From Pseudomonadota bacterium (GTDB taxonomy: Bacteria > Pseudomonadota > Gammaproteobacteria > Steroidobacterales > Steroidobacteraceae): a stretch of 6,375 bases of DNA. The stretch covers positions 3,830-10,204 of the forward strand of contig JAJXWE010000026.1 of the NCBI GenBank assembly GCA_021781775.1. Direction: 5' to 3'. Under the pieces are notes generated by a model. It saw nothing but the letters and a program-made list of their open reading frames with translations. It had not been told where the DNA came from and made no database searches. A program made the position numbers and the translations under genes. This document shows, in pieces, positions 1 through 5,998 of the stretch (positions are counted from its first letter, which is position 1; every line of letters starts with the position of its first letter).

Positions 1-162
1 TAGGTTGACGTAGTCGCCGCGGCGCATCTGGGTGTCGGCGAATACCACGCCCGCCGCTTGGACCTGAATCAGTACCTCATCGTCCTTCGGTACGGGAACG
101 GGCAGGTCCACGACTTTGAAGTTATCGGCTGCTCCGAACGACTGCAGCTGCACCGCGCGCAT
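1..162 (-). CDS. MDR-superfamily (zinc-type alcohol dehydrogenase / quinone oxidoreductase-like) protein, N-terminal fragment
   Basis: I translated this by hand: ATG at 162-160, then 54 codons open to the window edge, so the C-terminus is missing. The protein starts MRAVQLQSFGAADNFKVVD, continues with PVPVPKDDEVLIQVQAAGV and then FADTQMRRGDY. This is the typical start of the GroES-like domain of medium-chain dehydrogenase/reductases, especially NADPH:quinone oxidoreductase-like enzymes: 'MRAV', then 'P.P.P...EVLI.V.AAGV', then 'D...R.G.Y'. The nucleotide-binding Rossmann domain would lie outside the window. Family members reduce quinones, enones or similar carbonyl-conjugated double bonds with NAD(P)H. 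The start lies two bases after the stop of the molybdoenzyme. There is no strong Shine-Dalgarno of its own, so translation is probably coupled. Inference: it acts in the same pathway, perhaps on the hydroxylated product. The family is fairly certain; the substrate is unknown. Confidence 0.85.
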   Translation of the reverse strand, partial: MRAVQLQSFGAADNFKVVDLPVPVPKDDEVLIQVQAAGVVFADTQMRRGDYVNL

Positions 163-164
163 CG

Positions 165-3137
165 TTAGGCGGCCTTGGTCGCGAGCCAACGCTCGATGTC
201 GATCAAGCAGGAGTTGACGCCCATGCCCTCCGTGCCCTGCGCCTGCCGTCGATCCGGTGTCAGGGCGTTGATGCAGCCGCCGCGGTCGACCGCCTGCCCG
301 TTGGCATCGGCGAAGGGCTGGTACTGGGCGCTCGCCTGGTACGACACCACGACTCCGGGTACGACCATTGGCGCCACATCGGCCGCGCACAGGACGGCGC
401 CGCGATCATTGTGCAGCCGGACGAGATCATGCTGCCGGATGCCGCGTCGCGCAGCGTCGAGCGGATGGATCCGCACGAGCCAGTAGTAGTGACCGTCGAT
501 CAGCACGCGATGATCTTCGATGTCATTGACGGTGCTACCTTTCCCGTCGTTGTACGTGTGGAAGCTGTAGCGGGAGTGTGGTGACAGCAGCTGCAGCGGA
601 TATTTCGCCCGCAGCGGATCGCCACGCGAGCCTTCCCAAGGCGCAATGTAACGATTCAGGACCGGTCGTTCAGGGTTGTTCGGGTCGCCGCGCCGCAAGG
701 TCTCCGGCAGAAACTCAAGCTTGCCGGAAGGCGTCTGCAGCCCCTGCCCGAACTCCTCGGCGTACTGCGACGGCAGGGGCATCGGCTCCGGCACGTCCTT
801 AGCGCGCCCCTCCGCAAACCAGCGGAAGTAGACGGGGTCCCGCGTCGCCTCCTGCTCCGGTGGGACCACGAAGTAACCTTTGTGGACGAACTCTTTCCAC
901 GTGATGTGTTTCGGCAAGTCGGATGAGTCAAACACGCGCTTGCACCAATCGAGCTCGCTGCTGCCCTCGGAAAACATCGCGCCGAGCCCTAGGCGGGTCA
1001 GGATCTCTAGGAAGATTTGGTAATCGGACTTCGACTCTCCGAGCGGCTCGATGCACTTGTGCTGCATGACGACGACGCGGTGGTTCAGCTGCCCCTGTAG
1101 GTGGTGCACATAGCCGGCGCAATTTGACCACTCGCCGATGTCCCAGCGCTCGAGGGAGGTGCACGCGGGCAAGATGACGTCCGCGAACCGGGTCTCGCCC
1201 TCGAGCCAGATTGACTGGTTCACCACGCACTCGAGCGACGGATGCCGGTACATCTCGGCAAACCGGTTGGAGTTCCCGACGGTGCCGAATGACGAGCCGC
1301 CGTAACGGTAGAACATATGGATTGGCGAGTACCCGGGCATCGGGTATTGGAATGGCGCGAACTGCGCTTCCTGGGACGAGCCATCCCACATGTATCCGGT
1401 CGCCCGTCCTTCGATGATTGCCTCCGGAAGCCTCTGTCGCGGTACGAGTTGCTTGACGGGGTTCATTGTCAGGACGTGCGGCATGCGCAGGTAATTGTTG
1501 ACGGCGCATGCCGACCACACCAGTTCGCCGGACATTCCTCCCTCGGCGTAGCCGGGGAAATAGAACGCGAAGTCGACCGGAGTACCAATTTGCAGGTTGC
1601 CGAAGTTGATCCCCGGCTTGCCCCAGCCCTGCATGGCCATCATCAGGATCATGCAGCGCGCCCACTGCGACCCGGTCGCATTCCGGCAGGCGCCACCGAA
1701 ACCGGTGCCGCCACTTCCGGGCGCGAGGTAGGTCTTGCACTTCCCCCAGCGCCGAGCCAGCGCCCGTACGTCAGACGCTGCGATGCCAGTCTCCTCCTCC
1801 TGCCACTCCGGCGTCTTCGGCACGCCGTCGGAGGTGCCGAGCAGATAAGCTCGCCATTCGTCGTAGCCGGTCGTGTGTTTCGCGACGTAGTCCCGATCGT
1901 AGAGGTTCTCGGTCGCCCAGACGTTCATAATGGCGATCGCGAGCGCCGGATCCGTGCCCGGCCGCACCGGCAGCCACTTGCCGCCAAACAGCTGTGCGGT
2001 CGCGGTGAAGTGCGGGTCGATGTGCACGAAGTCAATTCCCAGCTCGCGCGCCCAGAAACGCCGCTCGGTTCCCTCCGAGCCGCCGTAAGCTCCTGGCACG
2101 GCTTGCGGATCGCCGGACCAGAACACGATCATCTCGCACTCCTTGAGGCAGTCTTCAACCGTCCCGTAGGCGCCGGCCGCACCGATGCGCATGCTATTAC
2201 CGTAGTGGTGTGTCGCCCCCCAGTACCAGCCCTCCCAGCTATCCGGGTTGAGGTGCACCCGGGTGTAGCCGATGAGGTTGCCGAAGCGCTGCATCGCACT
2301 CAGGTAGTAGCCTACGTTTCCCCACTGGTGGTGCGAGCTGTGGTAGATCGCGATCGCCCCTGGACCATGCTCGCGCTTCATGCGCTTGATCTCAGAGGTG
2401 ACGATATCCAGCGCTTCGTCCCAGCTAATCCGCTCGTAGCCCGAGACGCCGCGGTTCTGCGGATTGCGCTCGCCGTGCGGGTCGAAGTCCACTCGCTTCA
2501 TCGGGTGCAGCAGTCGGTCCTCGGAGTAGACCAGCGATTTCAGCGACAGCGCATGCGGCGCGAGCGTCGCCTGCCGCCGCGGCGTGAAACTCTTGCCCCG
2601 AGCACGAATCGTCCAGCCGGCGGCGTCGCTTGCATCGAAGTCGATCGGCATCGTGCGGATGATCCGGCCGTCCTTGACATGCACGAACAGCGGCCCACCG
2701 TTGGTGGTGGTCGTGTAGCGCGTCGCGCCGTCCCGCATTGGCGTCCCAAATATCAGGCTCGTCATTTGCATGCTTGAGAGCAGCTGCATGAACCAGACCG
2801 CGAGCTCGTCGCGTCCGCCGACAACGACCTTGAAGTTCTTGGCGGCATGGACGATCTCGCGCGGATCCTGCTGCGCCGGCGGCTTCATGAATACGAAGGC
2901 GGTGTTGAGATCCTTGAATACCATCGAGACATCTGGATGCGGATGGATGCCAGCTGTTGACGTAACCGAGCCAGCTCGGAAGCTCAAATAGCGCCCAATG
3001 CTGTTGTCCTTTAGCTTGATCTGCACGACGCAGTCGTAGCGCGCCATGAATGCACGAAATGCCGCGTTCCTCTTTGCTGTCTTCGTCACCATCCGCGGCA
3101 GCACCGCGAGTATCGTCTTAAGCAGGATCCGTTTCAT
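165..3137 (-). CDS. Molybdopterin oxidoreductase, transhydroxylase / resorcinol hydroxylase-type large subunit with N-terminal SCP2-like domain
   Basis: The protein has 990 residues. The ATG at 3137-3135 is chosen because GGGAG (3146-3150) lies 8 bases upstream; the frame is open for 179 more codons upstream, but those are Arg/Ser-rich and unlike protein. Residues about 35-125 resemble an SCP2 sterol-carrier domain (VVQIKLKD, PDVSMVFKDL, FKVVVGGRDELAVWFMQLL). Residues about 130-990 are a DMSO-reductase-superfamily catalytic subunit (SWDEALDIV at 238-246, WSGDPQAVPGAYG at 340-352, FADVILPACTSLE at 651-663). NPDSWEGW at 297-304 matches the Asp-Ser-Trp of Pelobacter pyrogallol transhydroxylase, where the serine ligates Mo. 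H269 lies 30 residues before D299, as His144 lies before Asp174 in that enzyme; C673 and Y676 fit Cys557 and Tyr560. I see no N-terminal Cys cluster for 4Fe-4S, as in that group, and no twin-arginine signal, so it is probably cytoplasmic. Predicted role: water-derived hydroxylation or hydroxyl transfer on a phenolic ring. The substrate is unproven, and the Fe-S small subunit is not next to it on the downstream side. Confidence 0.88.
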   Translation of the reverse strand: MKRILLKTILAVLPRMVTKTAKRNAAFRAFMARYDCVVQIKLKDNSIGRYLSFRAGSVTSTAGIHPHPDVSMVFKDLNTAFVFMKPPAQQDPREIVHAAKNFKVVVGGRDELAVWFMQLLSSMQMTSLIFGTPMRDGATRYTTTTNGGPLFVHVKDGRIIRTMPIDFDASDAAGWTIRARGKSFTPRRQATLAPHALSLKSLVYSEDRLLHPMKRVDFDPHGERNPQNRGVSGYERISWDEALDIVTSEIKRMKREHGPGAIAIYHSSHHQWGNVGYYLSAMQRFGNLIGYTRVHLNPDSWEGWYWGATHHYGNSMRIGAAGAYGTVEDCLKECEMIVFWSGDPQAVPGAYGGSEGTERRFWARELGIDFVHIDPHFTATAQLFGGKWLPVRPGTDPALAIAIMNVWATENLYDRDYVAKHTTGYDEWRAYLLGTSDGVPKTPEWQEEETGIAASDVRALARRWGKCKTYLAPGSGGTGFGGACRNATGSQWARCMILMMAMQGWGKPGINFGNLQIGTPVDFAFYFPGYAEGGMSGELVWSACAVNNYLRMPHVLTMNPVKQLVPRQRLPEAIIEGRATGYMWDGSSQEAQFAPFQYPMPGYSPIHMFYRYGGSSFGTVGNSNRFAEMYRHPSLECVVNQSIWLEGETRFADVILPACTSLERWDIGEWSNCAGYVHHLQGQLNHRVVVMQHKCIEPLGESKSDYQIFLEILTRLGLGAMFSEGSSELDWCKRVFDSSDLPKHITWKEFVHKGYFVVPPEQEATRDPVYFRWFAEGRAKDVPEPMPLPSQYAEEFGQGLQTPSGKLEFLPETLRRGDPNNPERPVLNRYIAPWEGSRGDPLRAKYPLQLLSPHSRYSFHTYNDGKGSTVNDIEDHRVLIDGHYYWLVRIHPLDAARRGIRQHDLVRLHNDRGAVLCAADVAPMVVPGVVVSYQASAQYQPFADANGQAVDRGGCINALTPDRRQAQGTEGMGVNSCLIDIERWLATKAA

Positions 3138-3145
3138 GTGGCGAT

Positions 3146-3150
3146 CTCCC
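3146..3150 (-). promoter_or_regulatory. Shine-Dalgarno of the molybdoenzyme
   Basis: GGGAG on the minus strand lies 8 bases before the ATG at 3137-3135. It decides the start: the upstream extension of the same frame has no comparable site and its translation is compositionally unlike the rest of the protein. Confidence 0.75.
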
Positions 3151-3753
3151 GATTGCATCGACGTCCGACCCGCGTTGCACGATTCTCGGCCGGCATCGCG
3201 TCGACCATTGAATCTCCGTCTTCGCCGATAGCGTCTGCTCCACGGCGCATTGCACTTTGAGTACTGCTCAGCCGGAGCCGCGACTCGACAAGGAATGGCC
3301 GGCGAGTCATCCGAGCGGTGTCCTTGAGATGAATGCCCCCGACGTGGAACAATCGAGCGAGATGTAACGCTCCGTGATGCAGATGCATCGGCACATCGAT
3401 GCCAAACAGGACGGCGTCGGCCGCTGCCTGCCCCCCAACCGTCGCCGTCCAGCTGGTGACATTGACAGTTCAGCGGCTCCCGATCGTTGGAATCGGCAAG
3501 GCCGTGTTGAGAGGTCCCACAGCGCCCCCATCGCCGGAGCCTTAACGGCCGCGCGCCGCCTGGGGTACGTTGCCCACTGAGAGTGCGCCAGCGCTCGGTT
3601 ACCCGAGGGATCCGACGCCCTGACGGCCCCGGCGCGTGTCGGGACGTGCCGATTGCACCGCAGGAACGCTTCATCAGGTCGGCCGTGTGCCAAGGTCACG
3701 GTGGGCCGCCTCGCGCCAGTTGCCAACGTTCCGACAAACATCCGCACGACATG

Positions 3754-3759
3754 CCTCCC
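3754..3759 (-). promoter_or_regulatory. Strong Shine-Dalgarno ahead of a GTG (3747) or ATG (3741)
   Basis: GGGAGG on the minus strand is 6 bases before GTG 3747-3745 and 12 bases before ATG 3741-3739, both in the same 146-codon frame ending at 3307. Together with the promoter candidate just upstream this looks like a real gene start. The downstream peptide is unrecognisable, so the gene may have been disrupted or the site may be chance. Confidence 0.3.
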
Positions 3760-3779
3760 GATACTTCCCGGTCAAGTGC

Positions 3780-3807
3780 AGCATAATGTATCTGACTAAA
3801 GCGTCAA
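3780..3807 (-). promoter_or_regulatory. Candidate sigma70-type promoter reading towards the molybdoenzyme operon
   Basis: On the minus strand TTGACG (3807-3802) is followed after 16 bases by TATGCT (3785-3780), close to the TTGACA / TATAAT consensus. Transcription would start near 3773 and run left, just ahead of the GGGAGG at 3759-3754, and could continue into the molybdoenzyme 640 bases away. It is the best promoter-like match I found in the gap. It rests on sequence resemblance only. Confidence 0.4.
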
Positions 3808-4161
3808 CTCCGCGATTTCGAGCCGCGACGTCAATTCTGCGGCGCAGCATCAGGCCTCGCAGTCACTGCCGTGGTGACCTTCCTGACGATATGGTCAAAA
3901 TGACACCCACTCCGGTGCCGGGTCGGCGATGCAGTCTCGACACGTACGGGCAGGATGTGGAGTGTGCCTACCGAACCGGGCCGGCACGGATGTCGCCTTT
4001 GATGGAGGCGCGCGGTGGGACGGGGCGCGCCGTCACGGCGATGTCACCCGCACTGCGGCCGTTCCACTATGGATGCGCTAAGCTTGGCTTCCATGAGACC
4101 TGCCCGGAGATCACAGTGCCCACGGCGCTTCGAGGTCGGATTCTCTAGCCTGCCTTATGCA

Positions 4162-5507
4162 GTGCGCCGTGCGAAGGCACGGTCTTCCAGTGGGTGCGAA
4201 CCCCTAGCGGCAACTTTCGCTCCGGCCGGTAGCAATCGGAGCAGTCGCGGAGGTAACGAAGCGGCTGAAGCCTTCGGTGTAGAGGGTCCTGTAAGGGACT
4301 TGGCGAATATGCAGGCCGTAACGTGAGTAAACGCTGAGCAAGCCTCGAGAAAAGGGTGATGCGGAAGCCGACCCGCCTGAATTTCGGGGAAGGCTGTCAT
4401 GGTTGGGGAAGCGAGCGAAGGACGCACCCAACGATTCCGCCGGGGTAGTGGCGACGGCATGTGTACAAGAGGAAGACTGGTGCAACACGGGAAACCCCAT
4501 CGCGTGATCGGACAGGACGATCAACCGGACGCCCGCGAGGGACAGGTCGGGCGCGACGGGGTGGCGGAGAGGTCCGTAGTACCGCTGAAGTCGGGTAACT
4601 CCGATGGAGGGAAGGGACCTCAGTTCGAGACGAGCGTCAGAAGCAGCGAGGAACGGGAGATTGGGTAACCTGGTAACTCCGCCGAGTGTTCAGAAGCTGC
4701 AGAAGGCGCTCCATGCCAAAGCGAAGGGAGCGCCGGGCTTTCGGTTCTATGCGCTATACGACAAGGTGTATCGAGAGGACGTTCTCCGGCATGCCTATGA
4801 CTGCTGCAAAGCCAATGGCGGCGCAGCAGGGGTGGACGAGGAACGGTTCGAAGACATCGAGGCGTATGGGTTGGATCGATGGCTCGGCGAACTGGCGCAA
4901 GAGCTGAAGGAAAAGACGTACAGGCCGCAAGCGGCGCGGCGAGTTTATATACCGAAGCAGAGTGGATCGGGGCTTCGGTCTTTATCCATTCCCACGATCC
5001 GCGATCGGACGGCACAGGCGGCGGCGAAATTGGCGTTAGAACCGATTTTCGAAGCCGACTTACCGCCCGAACAACACGGCTATCGGCCCGAGCGCAACGC
5101 GCTCAGCGCGGTCAAGCAGGTGCACAGCCTGCTCAACACTGGGTACACGCACGTCGTGGACGCTGATTTATCAGCGTACTTCGACACCGTGCCACACTCA
5201 GAACTTCTTCAATCGGTGGCGTGCCGTGTCGTTGACCGGCAGATGCTGCATCTGATCAAGATGTGGCTGGAAACGCCGGTAGAGGAAACTGACGAGCGGG
5301 AACGGAAGACGCGCACGACCCGGAACCGTGATGAGAAGCGCGGTATTCCCCAAGGTTCACCACTATCACCGTCGCTGTCGAATATTTACATCCGGCGGTT
5401 TGTGCTGGGGTGGAAACATTTGAGATACGAACGACGGTTCCGGGCGCGCGTCGTCTCATACGCCGACGATCTGGTGATCTGCTGCAAGGGCAACGCCGAG
5501 GAGGCGC
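4162..5507 (+). mobile_element. Group II intron, 3'-truncated
   Basis: The element reads rightwards. The likely 5' end is GTGCG at 4162-4166, matching the GUGYG start of group II introns, followed at once by a perfect hairpin (4167-4182, CCGTGC / GCACGG with a GAAG loop). The 440 bases from there to the reverse transcriptase start are GC-rich and structured, with the look of ribozyme domains I-IV. The intron-encoded reverse transcriptase follows from 4604. The right boundary is where homology to the reverse transcriptase stops, at about 5501-5510. The rest of the reverse transcriptase, its maturase domain, and ribozyme domains V and VI with the 3' splice site are absent, so it cannot splice or move by itself. 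The exact 5' base is inferred; another GTGCG at 4169 is less likely because it lies inside the hairpin. Confidence 0.75.
4167..4182 (+). other. Hairpin at the start of the group II intron RNA
   Basis: CCGTGC (4167-4172) and GCACGG (4177-4182) are perfect reverse complements around a GAAG loop, directly after the GTGCG. This fits the small first helix of group II intron domain I and supports 4162 as the intron's first base. Confidence 0.55.
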
Positions 5508-5905
5508 CGGCGGTGCCGCTCGATCACGGTGTCGGCGAGCGCGACGCCCATCCGGTACAGATCCGCCCGATCGACCGAGTTCTCAAAGCGCAAGAGGGTC
5601 GGCTGCGAGGCAAGATCTTCGCCCCTGACCGGGTCGCGACCACAGAGCATTTAATGGATCGGATCGCTTCCCAGTCGACCGGCGTCGTTGCCATCCGGAT
5701 AGCCACAGGCAATGGCGTACAGGCGCTGGCGCAGCAGATCCCCAATCGCATGGCGGATCTTGCCCGACTGGCGCCGGTCATCGGTGCCGTTGATCAACGC
5801 TTCGGTCACCCCGGCCCGTCGATCGCAGGCTTGCAGCAGGATCGCTCCGCCATCGGAGCTGGCGTGCTGCTGGTCGAACTGCTCCGCGACCGGGCGGCCG
5901 CATAA
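4604..5905 (+). pseudogene. Group II intron reverse transcriptase/maturase, truncated after the YADD motif and fused to antisense transposase sequence
   Basis: This is an open frame of 433 codons from ATG 4604. Residues 1-301 are a group II intron-encoded reverse transcriptase: the start region LGNLVTPPSVQKLQKALHAK (21-40), RT1/2 with SIPTIRDR (128-135) and LEPIFEADLPPEQHGYRPERN (145-165), RT3 with DADLSAYFD (186-194, catalytic Asp188), RT4 with GIPQGSPLSPSLSN (247-260), RT5 with YADD (286-289). Homology stops at GNAEEA (296-301). Palm motifs 6-7, the thumb, the maturase (X) domain and any DNA-binding or endonuclease domain are missing; full proteins are usually over 400 residues of genuine sequence. 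Residues 302-433 are the antisense strand of an IS1380-type transposase and are not a natural domain. The sequence LRSLSIP differs from the usual RPLGIP, which may indicate drift. The first two metal-binding sites survive, but activity is unlikely. It was identified by motifs and recalled family sequence. Confidence 0.85.
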
Positions 5906-5947
5906 ATCAGAAAACAGGACACTCTGTCGTGTGTTATCGTCTGTCAC
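5508..5947 (-). pseudogene. IS1380-family transposase, N-terminal remnant with internal stop
   Basis: Reading leftwards from GTG 5947 the protein starts VTDDNTRQSVLFSDLCGRPV and contains FDQQHASSDGGAILLQACDR, LLRQRLYAIACGYPDGNDA and DPIH. It is then interrupted by TAA at 5653-5651 and resumes in the same frame with MLCGRDPVRGEDLASQPTL, LLRFENSVDRADLYRM and ADTVIERHRRRL. These are conserved N-terminal blocks of IS1380-family (DDE) transposases. The intact family reads straight through the DPIH-(K)-LLCGRDP region, so the TAA is most simply a Lys-to-stop change. After HRRRL the sequence becomes antisense group II reverse transcriptase (about 5507), so roughly two thirds of the usual 430-460 residues are gone, including the acidic catalytic residues that follow. 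The frame is open a further 17 codons upstream to 5998, but the GTG at 5947 fits the family start better. It is non-functional. Confidence 0.85.
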
Positions 5948-5950
5948 GCA

Positions 5951-5989
5951 AAAGCCTCTCGAGTGGTGGAAAGCCTTGTAGCAAAGCCT
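5951..5989 (+). repeat. Three direct AAAGCCT repeats upstream of the transposase remnant
   Basis: AAAGCCT occurs at 5951-5957, 5970-5976 and 5983-5989, and the last two extend to AAAGCCTT. They lie just upstream of the transposase start (AGGCTTT on its coding strand), inside a region that also has GTGGT (5963-5967) facing ACCAC (5994-5998). They may be part of the insertion sequence's end or transposase-binding sites. I could not place the element's outer terminal inverted repeat. Confidence 0.45.
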
Positions 5990-5998
5990 TTTTACCAC

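Larger units (their letters stand above)
3138..4161. other. About 1 kb without an assignable gene; possible leader or decayed gene, and 5' exon of the intron
   Basis: Open frames exist on both strands, but none gives a protein I recognise, and most are rich in Arg, Ser, Cys and Pro as in out-of-frame GC-rich DNA. On the minus strand a GTG-started frame of 146 codons (3747-3307) has a good ribosome-binding site. A second frame (3394-3134, open from about 3469) ends in a TGA overlapping the molybdoenzyme ATG as ATGA. Its first part has G/C-biased third positions and stretches such as VLFGIDVPMHLHHGALHLA that read more like protein. A frame-shifted, decayed gene between promoter and operon is one explanation; an untranslated leader is another. 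The part from about 3820 to 4161 is the sequence flanking the intron's 5' end; I see no tRNA, CRISPR or recognisable gene there. Confidence 0.5.

Noticed and set aside
928..1740. 270-codon minus-strand frame
   Set aside because: It overlaps the molybdoenzyme in another frame on the same strand, and its peptide is Arg-rich and featureless.
1317..2777. Long plus-strand open frame of 486 codons
   Set aside because: It is antisense to the molybdoenzyme, whose motifs are unambiguous. Its product is a shadow with no family features.
3138..3674. 179-codon N-terminal extension of the molybdoenzyme frame
   Set aside because: The translation is Arg/Ser-rich and lacks recognisable motifs, and the ATG at 3137 has a well-spaced GGGAG. 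The extension is only an open frame in GC-rich DNA.
3890..3925. Resemblance of GGTCAAAATGACACC to ends of some IS21-like elements
   Set aside because: The match is too short, it rests on vague recall, and there is no partner repeat or transposase nearby.
3636..4148. 170-codon plus-strand frame in the gap
   Set aside because: The composition is rich in Arg, Pro, Ser and Thr with no domain-like stretch, and I saw no good ribosome-binding site. I treat it as chance.
4155..4524. Two minus-strand frames of about 100 codons in the intron's 5' part
   Set aside because: They are antisense to the structured RNA of the group II intron, which explains the sequence better.
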